NCBI GenBank assembly: GCA_038526245.1
Contig: JBCBGZ010000080.1
Location: forward strand, 1 to 13,077
Direction of reading: 5' to 3'
Origin: UBA5336 sp038526245
GTDB taxonomy: Bacteria > Pseudomonadota > Alphaproteobacteria > Caulobacterales > Hyphomonadaceae
Length of the DNA: 13,077 bases
Below the pieces are notes generated by a model. The model saw only the letters and a list, made by a program, of their open reading frames with translations. It did not search any database and had not been told where the DNA came from. A program made the translations under genes and the position numbers. Shown in pieces: positions 7,912 through 13,077 of this stretch; within the stretch, counting starts at the first letter, position 1; each line of letters begins with the position of its first letter.

Positions 7912-8580
7912 TTAGTAGCTGCCGCCCAGGAGATCCCGATCAGCAGCTTCCCGCTGCGCGTCATATGAGGCATCCGCCGGCAGGTTTGAAGGGGCAAGGG
8001 CCGCCTGTCCGCGAGGTTCGCGCACGCGCACATAGGAGACGACCTGCTGGACACCGCCCACACGCGATGCCGTTTCGGCGGCAGCGACGAGTTCATCCTG
8101 CGTGCTGGCAATTCCCATCAGATAGACAACGCCATCATAGGTTTCGATGTTGAAATTGAAGCTTTTGACCGATGACGACCCAATCAGGCGTGCACGCACC
8201 CGTGCCGTAATAACCTCGTCGGCAACATTGGTGAAAAATCCTCCCGGGCGCTCGATCTTGATCTCGTTTGCGACGTCAAACGTGCGCTTGGAACTCCAGG
8301 CGATGTCTTCAGCGCGGGTGCGCATTTCGGGTTCGGAGACACGGCCAGACAGGAGCACAAGCCCGTCAACGACTTCCACATCCACTTCGCCATATCCGGT
8401 TTCTTGCAATAATTTGGTCTTGATCTCGTTAGACGTCGCAGCGTCGTCCACAGCCTGGCCGACCGTGCGCTCTTGCGCAGCCGCAACAGCGACAGTGCCA
8501 GCGCCTGCAACGCCAGCAGCAACACATCCGCTCAGCGGAACGATCAGAATACCAGCAGCGAGAGTAAGGCGAAGGGACAT
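7912..8580 (-). CDS. dolP: BON-domain outer-membrane lipoprotein, DolP/YraP-like
   Basis: Lipoprotein of 222 residues with two BON domains, the architecture of DolP (YraP), which in E. coli supports outer-membrane integrity and regulates envelope proteases and assembly factors. Residues 1-18 form a signal peptide ending in lipobox LSGC with Cys19 as the lipidated residue; the next residue is Val, not Asp, so outer-membrane sorting is expected. An Ala/Gly-rich linker (20-36) leads to BON1 at about 46-110 (core VVDGLVLLSGRV) and BON2 at about 122-187 (core YDGVVYLMGIA). The tail after residue 190 is low-complexity. The ATG at 8580 has a strong GGAGG eight bases upstream. Adjacency to yraN/rsmI supports DolP over the general stress protein OsmY. 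The function is inferred from domain order and synteny; the symbol is provisional. Confidence 0.88.
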   Translation of the reverse strand: MSLRLTLAAGILIVPLSGCVAAGVAGAGTVAVAAAQERTVGQAVDDAATSNEIKTKLLQETGYGEVDVEVVDGLVLLSGRVSEPEMRTRAEDIAWSSKRTFDVANEIKIERPGGFFTNVADEVITARVRARLIGSSSVKSFNFNIETYDGVVYLMGIASTQDELVAAAETASRVGGVQQVVSYVRVREPRGQAALAPSNLPADASYDAQREAADRDLLGGSY

Positions 8581-8588
8581 CGGGAAGA

Positions 8589-8593
8589 CCTCC
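8589..8593 (-). promoter_or_regulatory. Shine-Dalgarno sequence of the BON lipoprotein gene
   Basis: GGAGG on the minus strand, eight bases before the ATG at 8580. It is among the strongest ribosome-binding sites in the window and suggests efficient independent initiation on this gene. Confidence 0.65.
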
Positions 8594-8632
8594 GTTAGGA
8601 TAACTTTGGGCCAATGGTGTCTACCAAGGGAT

Positions 8633-8647
8633 TTAACCGTTGGTTAG
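8633..8647. promoter_or_regulatory. Possible CtrA-like box upstream of the BON lipoprotein gene
   Basis: TTAACCGTTGGTTAG matches the alphaproteobacterial CtrA consensus TTAA-N7-TTAA with correct spacing and one mismatch in the second half. It sits 53-67 bases upstream of the lipoprotein ATG and contains the yraN stop codon. One partial match of this kind can arise by chance, and CtrA presence is only presumed from the likely taxonomic group. Confidence 0.22.
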
Positions 8648-9019
8648 GGCAAAATCTGGGCGCCAGACATCACGAAAGTGTTTCGGCCAACGCCAAGGGC
8701 AAACGGCGATCACGTCATAGCGCCACCCAAAGTCGCCTGCCGGAGGCATGTTACGTGCTGCCCACGCCTCAGCGGCATTGGAAATTCGAGACCAGGACTG
8801 GGACGAGACGGACTCAAGCGCCGCCATTGCGCTCGACCGGGCCTTCACTTCGACGAAAGCGAAGGTTTTGCCGCGCCGGGCGATAAGGTCCACTTCGCCA
8901 TAGGCATTGCGCACGCGGCGGGCGAGGATGCGATATCCTTTCATCTGCAGCGCGATGGCGGCAACCGCTTCCGCAAGGCGCCCCCATCGCTCGGCTGCGG
9001 CCCGGTCACGCCGGGCCAT
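8633..9019 (-). CDS. yraN: YraN family (UPF0102) nuclease-fold protein
   Basis: Small protein of 128 residues in the YraN/UPF0102 family, which has a PD-(D/E)xK endonuclease-like fold resembling archaeal Holliday junction resolvases; its cellular job is not established. The nuclease-type residues are present: Glu17 in the GRLAE segment, Asp44 in YGEVDLIARR (40-49), and Glu57/Lys59 in FVEVKAR (55-61). The ATG at 9019 (MARRDRAAAERWG) fits the family start and overlaps the rsmI 3' end by 14 bases, pointing to coupled translation; a GTG at 9040 would add seven residues, without a visible ribosome-binding site. The C terminus has the aromatic RYDVIAVCPWRWP segment typical of the family. In E. coli yraN is also close to rsmI, but on the divergent lpoA side. 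Confidence 0.93.
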   Translation of the reverse strand: MARRDRAAAERWGRLAEAVAAIALQMKGYRILARRVRNAYGEVDLIARRGKTFAFVEVKARSSAMAALESVSSQSWSRISNAAEAWAARNMPPAGDFGWRYDVIAVCPWRWPKHFRDVWRPDFALTNG

Positions 9020-9938
9020 CGGTCTTAAGTGCCAGGGCACGCTGGTAAGCTTCGCGCTTGGGAATGCCTAGGGCCTCGGCGACGCTGTTGGCGGCCTGCT
9101 TGGTGGGCATAGATTTCAAGGCGCTCAGCAACGCGGCATCGAGGTCCGCGGCGCTTGCATGCGTGGCTTCGGGCGGACCTATCAGAATGACGATTTCGCC
9201 TTTGGGACCGCCCGCTTCGCCGTAATGATCCGCAAGGCTGTCCAGCGTGCCCCGGCGGGCCTCTTCGAACAATTTGGTCAGTTCCCTCGCCACACAGGCA
9301 TTTCGTCCAGGGCCAAGCACTTCAGCCATATCGGCCAGGGTGGACGCCAAACGCGGGCCGGTTTCATAGAAAACGATCGTTGCCGGTATCGCGCTAAGGT
9401 CTTGCAGCTCCCTTCGGCGCGCGGTGGATTTCGGCGCAAGGAATCCCGCAAACAGGAATCGGTCGCTGGGCAACCCAGCCACAACCAAGCCCGCCAGAAG
9501 CGCCGATGCGCCTGGTATGGGCAACACCGGATGCCCGGCAGCAGCCACGTCTCGCACGAGCTTGAAGCCCGGATCAGACACGAGCGGCGTTCCGGCATCG
9601 CTGATCAGCGCAATCGCCGCGCCGTCATTGAGCTTTTCCAAGAGTTCCGGCCGCCGAGTTGCCCCATTGTGGTCATGGTAAGGGCTCACCCGGGCGCGAA
9701 TGGAATAGGCGTCGAGAAGCTTGCGTGCCGTGCGTGTGTCTTCGGCCAGGACCTCATCGGCCCCGGCAAGGACATCCAGGGCGCGCAGTGTCACATCCCG
9801 GAGATTGCCAATGGGCGTAGAGACCACGTAAAGGCCGGGAGAAAGCGGTGCGCCGCCTGGTTGCGGGCTGCCTGGTCGAGGCTTACCCTCGCCTGGCGCG
9901 CGAGTCGGGTGCGTATCAGAAGGATCGTTGGAGGACAT
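9006..9938 (-). CDS. rsmI: 16S rRNA (cytidine(1402)-2'-O)-methyltransferase RsmI
   Basis: SAM-dependent tetrapyrrole-methylase-fold enzyme that 2'-O-methylates C1402 in the decoding centre of 16S rRNA. From the ATG at 9938 it has 310 residues: STPIGNL 40-46, AEDTR 65-69, SDAGTPLVSDPG 113-124, IPGASA 141-146, and ELTK 219-222, all family hallmarks; a C-terminal region with Lys279-Gln281 and helical repeats resembles other RsmI tails. The first ~33 residues are Pro/Gly/Ser-rich and probably disordered. The start is uncertain: in-frame alternatives are ATG 9950 and GTG 10031, which would extend into the divergent lipoprotein gene, and none has a convincing ribosome-binding site. The conserved core begins near residue 34, so 9938 suffices. 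It leads the leftward gene run and overlaps yraN. Its start codon is two bases from that of the divergent gene. Confidence 0.95.
   Translation of the reverse strand: MSSNDPSDTHPTRAPGEGKPRPGSPQPGGAPLSPGLYVVSTPIGNLRDVTLRALDVLAGADEVLAEDTRTARKLLDAYSIRARVSPYHDHNGATRRPELLEKLNDGAAIALISDAGTPLVSDPGFKLVRDVAAAGHPVLPIPGASALLAGLVVAGLPSDRFLFAGFLAPKSTARRRELQDLSAIPATIVFYETGPRLASTLADMAEVLGPGRNACVARELTKLFEEARRGTLDSLADHYGEAGGPKGEIVILIGPPEATHASAADLDAALLSALKSMPTKQAANSVAEALGIPKREAYQRALALKTDGPA
9930..9935 (+). promoter_or_regulatory. Shine-Dalgarno sequence of the LpoA-like gene
   Basis: GGAGGA five bases before the ATG at 9941. It fixes the start of the lipoprotein gene there rather than at the upstream in-frame codon at 9848, and it lies within the antisense of the first rsmI codons. 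Confidence 0.75.
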
Positions 9939-9940
9939 CG

Positions 9941-11245
9941 ATGAAACCATTGCGCGTGTTGGCCCTGGCGCCAAGTCTTCTGCTTGCAGCCATTGTGATG
10001 GCGGGATGCGCAAGCGGCCCATCCAACCCACCCCTCAGTCCCTCATCGGGCGATCCACGGGTTGAGCCAAAGCCGCAATTGCCCGGCGGTATAGATCAGG
10101 CCGGCACGAAACCCGACAAACCCAAGCCGACCAAGGACGAGATTGCGCGCGCGCAGGTCGACGGCCTGACCCCACCGCACATGATTGGGCGTGAGATCAC
10201 CCGCGCAGCCGTCCTGCTGCCCTTTTCCCATCCCAACCGCCGCGTTCGCGATGAAGCCCAGGGCATGCTGGCCGGCATCGAAATGGCCCTGTTCGAACTG
10301 GCCGATGAGAGTTTTCTGGTCATTCCAAAAGACACAGCCGGAACAGTCACTGGCACAGAAGCCGCCGCCACAACCTCCATCGAAGAGGGCGCAGATGTCA
10401 TCCTGGGTCCGCTCTTTGCAGACAATGTACGAAGCGTAACCCCACTGGCGCGCGGAGAAAATGCCCCCGTTATCGCATTTTCCAACGATCCGACCGCAGC
10501 TAGCGGCGGCGCTTACCTCGCCTCGTTCACCGTGGAAGAAGAAGTCGCACGGGTTGTTGAATATGCCGCGTTTCAGGGCGTGGAAGCGTTTGCCTATCTC
10601 GGCCCGGACAGCGCCTTTGGGCGGCGCGTTGAGCAGGCCCTGCGCCAATACTCCGCTGCCAACGGCGCCTATGTGCTTGCCAGCCAGTTTTACGATCCCA
10701 CCAATGCTGCCCCTGTGGATGAGGCAGAAGCCATCGCCAACATCCTCGCCCCCATGGTGGAGGATAATCCCGGACGCGTTGGGGTGATGATCCCGGAATC
10801 GGGCGTGAAACTGCGCTCGGTTGCTCCGTTGTTGCCCTATTACGGCGTGGATTTCCGCAACATCCGCATGCTCGGCACCAGCCAGTGGGATGATCCGTCT
10901 ATTTGGCGTGAGCCTACGCTGAATGGCGCCTGGTTCGCCGTCCCAGACGATGACCGCGTGGCAGACTTTGAGGCGCGTTATCGCCGGGTTTATGGCGTGG
11001 CGCCCACAAACCTCTCCAGCCTTGGATATGATGCTGCCGCGGTTGCGATTGACCTGAAACGTCGTAACCGGCTCGACTATGGCGGCATCACCAACGCCCA
11101 GGGCTTCCTTGGGGCCAACGGCCTTTTCCGGTTCCGAGCCGACGGCACGCCCCAACGATCCCTGGCGATCATGGAGATTGATACGCGCGAAGGTGCTGAA
11201 ATCGTGTCGCCAGCGGGCACCACGTTTACACCGGCGATCAACTAG
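9941..11245 (+). CDS. LpoA-like penicillin-binding-protein activator, periplasmic-binding-fold lipoprotein
   Basis: Lipoprotein of 434 residues. Residues 1-22 are a signal peptide with lipobox MAGC and lipidated Cys23, followed by a Pro/Ser/Lys-rich linker to about residue 75. The rest is a type I periplasmic binding protein fold (LivJ/LpoA C-terminal class): VLLPFS 91-96, GMLAGIEMALFEL 108-120, ADVILGPLFADNV 151-163, and a second lobe from about 212 with AYLGPDSAFGRR and YRRVYGVAPTNL 347-358. LpoA in E. coli is an outer-membrane activator of PBP1A; this protein lacks E. coli LpoA's long N-terminal TPR half, as do many alphaproteobacterial YraM-like members, so the PBP link is inferred. Location beside rsmI, as in E. 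coli, supports the assignment. An alternative reading is a branched-chain amino acid ABC substrate-binding protein, but no transporter genes adjoin. The stop overlaps the ccmG stop in CTAG. Confidence 0.85.
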   Translation: MKPLRVLALAPSLLLAAIVMAGCASGPSNPPLSPSSGDPRVEPKPQLPGGIDQAGTKPDKPKPTKDEIARAQVDGLTPPHMIGREITRAAVLLPFSHPNRRVRDEAQGMLAGIEMALFELADESFLVIPKDTAGTVTGTEAAATTSIEEGADVILGPLFADNVRSVTPLARGENAPVIAFSNDPTAASGGAYLASFTVEEEVARVVEYAAFQGVEAFAYLGPDSAFGRRVEQALRQYSAANGAYVLASQFYDPTNAAPVDEAEAIANILAPMVEDNPGRVGVMIPESGVKLRSVAPLLPYYGVDFRNIRMLGTSQWDDPSIWREPTLNGAWFAVPDDDRVADFEARYRRVYGVAPTNLSSLGYDAAAVAIDLKRRNRLDYGGITNAQGFLGANGLFRFRADGTPQRSLAIMEIDTREGAEIVSPAGTTFTPAIN

Positions 11246-11793
11246 GAAGCGTCCGCTCCCGGCTTGGGCATTTCGGAACTCGCCAGCAGTTTGGCGGACA
11301 GCGTTTCGATATCGTCCGGCTCCAACACGCCCCGGTGGTGATGAGTAATGATCCCGCCGGGCGCGATGATGAAGGTTTCCGGCACGCCCGTCAGGCCGAA
11401 CTCAAGGCCTCCCTGCCCCGTCGGATCCAGGGCCAAACGGGTAAACGGATTGCCGCGCTGGGCCAGGAAGGCTTCCGCATTCTCCGGTGTGTCTTCATAG
11501 ACAAGTCCATGAACCTGGCCCGGATGGCGTTCGGCAAGCTCCATCAGGAGCGGATGTTCCACCACGCACGGCGTGCACCAGCTCGCCCAGAGGTTCACCA
11601 CGACGGCTTCATCGCTCGGCAATTCGGCGAAGTTTATGGGCGGGCCGCCGTCCATCGCCTCGAATACCATGGTGGGCGCATCGCGATTGCCGAGTTCGAA
11701 GGTCGGTTTGGTCCCATCGAAGAGTTGCACCATGCCAAGGCCACCAAGGGCCAGCAGAGCCACCAGCGGAAGGGCGAACAGCCAGCGCTTCAT
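11242..11793 (-). CDS. ccmG: CcmG/DsbE, cytochrome c biogenesis thiol:disulfide oxidoreductase
   Basis: Membrane-anchored periplasmic thioredoxin-fold protein of 183 residues, which keeps apocytochrome c (or CcmH) cysteines reduced for heme ligation in the System I pathway. Residues 5-24 form an uncleaved signal anchor after MKRW; the active site is WCTPC with Cys73 and Cys76; the cis-proline loop is GVPET with Pro138; the NLWASWC segment (67-73) is typical. Length matches CcmG (about 180-185). The ATG at 11793 follows the ccmD stop by four bases, with GAGGAG inside the ccmD end at a 7-base spacing, so the two are likely coupled. It is the most downstream ccm gene visible, and the convergent lipoprotein gene begins to overlap at its stop. 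ccmE, ccmF and ccmH are not in the window. Confidence 0.95.
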   Translation of the reverse strand: MKRWLFALPLVALLALGGLGMVQLFDGTKPTFELGNRDAPTMVFEAMDGGPPINFAELPSDEAVVVNLWASWCTPCVVEHPLLMELAERHPGQVHGLVYEDTPENAEAFLAQRGNPFTRLALDPTGQGGLEFGLTGVPETFIIAPGGIITHHHRGVLEPDDIETLSAKLLASSEMPKPGADAS

Positions 11794-11797
11794 GGGG

Positions 11798-11953
11798 TCA
11801 CTCCTCGTCGACCTGACGCTGCAGCCGCTCCAGCCTACTCTTCGCAGCCCGCGCGCGGAACAGAATAACAGCCACCAACACGCCGAGCGTCACCGCCGCC
11901 AGCCCGTAGGCCGCGTAAATGTAAGGCGCGTGGTCTTCAAATTGCGGCAGCAT
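11798..11953 (-). CDS. ccmD: CcmD, small heme exporter subunit
   Basis: Small membrane protein of 51 residues found by translating the gap between ccmC and ccmG. It begins MLPQFEDHAPYIYAAYG, has one hydrophobic helix at about residues 16-32 (ending VAVILFRARA) and a charged tail (SRLERLQRQVDEE). The HAxYI-xAAYG motif before the helix is diagnostic of CcmD, which sits with CcmC in the inner membrane and assists release of holo-CcmE from the CcmABC complex. It starts 25 bases after ccmC and ends four bases before ccmG. Only a weak GAGA-like ribosome-binding site precedes the ATG at 11953. Position, length and motif together make the call firm. Confidence 0.92.
   Translation of the reverse strand: MLPQFEDHAPYIYAAYGLAAVTLGVLVAVILFRARAAKSRLERLQRQVDEE
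11801..11806 (-). promoter_or_regulatory. Shine-Dalgarno sequence of ccmG
   Basis: GAGGAG on the minus strand, seven bases before the ccmG ATG at 11793. It lies in the last codons of ccmD (Asp-Glu-Glu), so ribosomes finishing ccmD can reinitiate. Confidence 0.65.
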
Positions 11954-11978
11954 CAATACGTCTCGTTAGATTGGATCG

Positions 11979-12704
11979 TCAGGCTACAGCCTGGCGCAGC
12001 AGAAGGGCATTTGCCCGGCGCGTCATGACATCGGTGCGCATCGCTGTGAAGGTTAGAGCGGTCATCAGCAAGGTATGCCCAAGTGCACCGATCAGCAGCG
12101 GATAGAGGTAGGATGGGTCCATACTCGGCCCGTCCAGGCGCACCACACTGGCCGGCTGGTGCAGGCTCGCCCAGATATCGACGCTGAACTTGATGATCGG
12201 CACATTGATGACGCCCACCAAGGCGAGGATGGCCCCAGCGCGAGCCGCCTTCTGGCGCGTATCCATGGCTGCGCGGATCGCCATGTATCCGAGGTAGAGG
12301 AACAGCAGGACCAGCATGGAGACCATGCGGGCATCATCCCACTGCCACCATGTGCCCCAGGTCGGCTTGCCCCAGATCGCGCCGGTGAACAGGCAGATCG
12401 CACAATAGGCCGCGCCGATGGGCGCGAGTGCCTTGGCGGCCGTGTCGGCCAGTTCATGGCGCCAGATGAACCAGACAAAGCTCGCCACCGCCATGCCCAC
12501 ATAACACGCCATGCCGAGCCAGGCGGCGGGCACGTGAATGAACAGGATGCGCGCGCTATCGCCCTGGTAAAGCTCCGGCGCAACCACATAAAACGCCTGC
12601 CAAAGGCTGTAGGCGATCATCAGCGCACCTGCGCCATAGAGCCAGGGCTGGGCCGCCTTACTGAAGGCCATGAAACGGTGGGGATTGGCAAAAACCTGGA
12701 TCAT
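11979..12704 (-). CDS. ccmC: CcmC, heme transfer protein of the cytochrome c maturation system
   Basis: Inner-membrane heme-handling protein of 241 residues with about six transmembrane helices; it presents heme at the periplasmic face and helps load it onto CcmE. The WWD tryptophan-rich signature is intact at about 111-129 (WGKPTWGTWWQWDDARMVS). Two flanking periplasmic histidines, the expected heme ligands, are His57 (in LFIHVPAAW) and His182 (in SLHQPASV). Length and order are typical of CcmC. The ATG at 12704 is preceded by AAGG (12713-12716) that overlaps the ccmB stop, with only 10 bases between the genes, so translation is probably linked. ccmD follows after 25 bases. A shared-domain alternative, CcmF/CcsA, is excluded by the short length and gene order. 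Confidence 0.97.
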   Translation of the reverse strand: MIQVFANPHRFMAFSKAAQPWLYGAGALMIAYSLWQAFYVVAPELYQGDSARILFIHVPAAWLGMACYVGMAVASFVWFIWRHELADTAAKALAPIGAAYCAICLFTGAIWGKPTWGTWWQWDDARMVSMLVLLFLYLGYMAIRAAMDTRQKAARAGAILALVGVINVPIIKFSVDIWASLHQPASVVRLDGPSMDPSYLYPLLIGALGHTLLMTALTFTAMRTDVMTRRANALLLRQAVA

Positions 12705-12714
12705 TTTCTCAACC

Positions 12715-13077
12715 TTAATCCGCAGCCAGTCTCAGCGCTGCCGCCATCGCAAATGGCGCCACGGCCAGCGCAAACAGCGTTGCTGCACCCAGATATAGCG
12801 CCTCTGGCGGCAATCCAGCAGCGTCAGATTGCAGCGTCATGGCCCCGAAGATCGCCGTGGGCACATAAAGCGGCAGGGCGAGCAGGGCGATGAGGAGGCC
12901 GCCGCGCCGCACCGTGGCCGTGAGCGCTGCACCGACACCGCCCCAGAGGAAAAAGGCGAGCCCGCCCACGGCGTAGGCCGCGCTGGCGGGCAGCAAGTCC
13001 GATGGCGGCACCTGCAGCATCAGACCGAGCAAGGGCGTAATGAGCGCGAGCGGCAGGCCCGCCGCGACCCAGTGCGC
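12715..13077 (-). CDS. ccmB: CcmB, heme exporter permease (5' partial)
   Basis: C-terminal part (120 residues plus stop) of the permease subunit of the CcmABCD ABC-type complex, which acts with CcmA to release holo-CcmE. The frame runs open to the right edge, where it reads AHWVAAGLPLALITPLLGL, matching the conserved HW-xx-GLPL-xx-xxPLLG segment of CcmB. About four hydrophobic helices remain of the usual six; the family is about 220 residues, so roughly half is missing. The TTG at 13032 is internal to conserved sequence and is not a start. It ends 10 bases before ccmC. ccmA is expected just beyond the right edge, but this cannot be seen. Confidence 0.93.
   Translation of the reverse strand, partial: AHWVAAGLPLALITPLLGLMLQVPPSDLLPASAAYAVGGLAFFLWGGVGAALTATVRRGGLLIALLALPLYVPTAIFGAMTLQSDAAGLPPEALYLGAATLFALAVAPFAMAAALRLAAD

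Noticed and set aside
9848..9940. Upstream in-frame start at 9848 for the LpoA-like protein
   Set aside because: The 31 added residues would precede and disrupt the signal peptide and lipobox; the ATG at 9941 has a strong GGAGGA at correct spacing.
10043..11155. Open frame of 370 codons antisense to the LpoA-like gene
   Set aside because: No domain, signal peptide or ribosome-binding support; the opposite strand encodes a complete lipoprotein with lipobox and periplasmic-binding fold.
12075..12893. Open frame of 272 codons on the plus strand antisense to ccmC and ccmB
   Set aside because: His/Arg/Pro-rich antisense translation opposite strongly conserved membrane proteins.

Overview
The window is an ordinary, densely coded stretch of bacterial chromosome, GC-rich, with genes packed at overlaps or gaps of about 65 bases or less. 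Protein signatures point to an alphaproteobacterium: a MaeB-type malic enzyme fused to a phosphotransacetylase-like domain, a System I cytochrome c maturation (ccm) cluster, a sensorless hybrid histidine kinase, and rsmI-yraN next to a BON-domain lipoprotein and gshB. The overall style suggests Caulobacterales/Hyphomonadaceae-like marine bacteria, but that placement is an impression, not a search result.

Layout: (1) 3-1871 (+), the 3' part of a malic enzyme gene (maeB), cut by the left edge. (2) 1886-9938 (-), seven genes read right to left: rsmI, yraN, a dolP-like two-BON lipoprotein, gshB, comM/yifB, a soluble hybrid histidine kinase, and an AmpG-like permease. The first two overlap and the last two overlap by an ATGA. 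The middle gaps are 45-63 bases (depending on the starts chosen), so this may be one long transcription unit or two to three short ones. (3) 9941-11245 (+), an LpoA-like lipoprotein with a periplasmic binding fold, whose start codon lies two bases from that of divergent rsmI and whose stop overlaps that of ccmG. (4) 11242-13077 (-), ccmB (cut by the right edge), ccmC, a small ccmD that only shows up on manual translation, and ccmG.

Several products share an envelope theme: LpoA-like (activator of peptidoglycan synthases), DolP-like (outer-membrane integrity), AmpG-like (muropeptide import for recycling) and Ccm proteins (periplasmic heme attachment and thiol reduction). The rsmI/lpoA/yraN/dolP group is the same set as in the E. 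coli yraL-yraM-yraN-yraO-yraP region, but here yraN and dolP follow rsmI rather than lpoA, and no diaA is present. GshB makes glutathione; ComM is a DNA-processing AAA+ helicase; RsmI modifies 16S rRNA.

I found no tRNA, rRNA, CRISPR array, insertion sequence, phage gene or toxin-antitoxin pair, and no non-coding stretch over about 65 bases. Nothing amounts to a clearly new system. The most interesting points are the coupling of a sensorless hybrid kinase with an AmpG-like permease that has about 160 extra residues, and the very tight divergent and convergent junctions around the lpoA-like gene.
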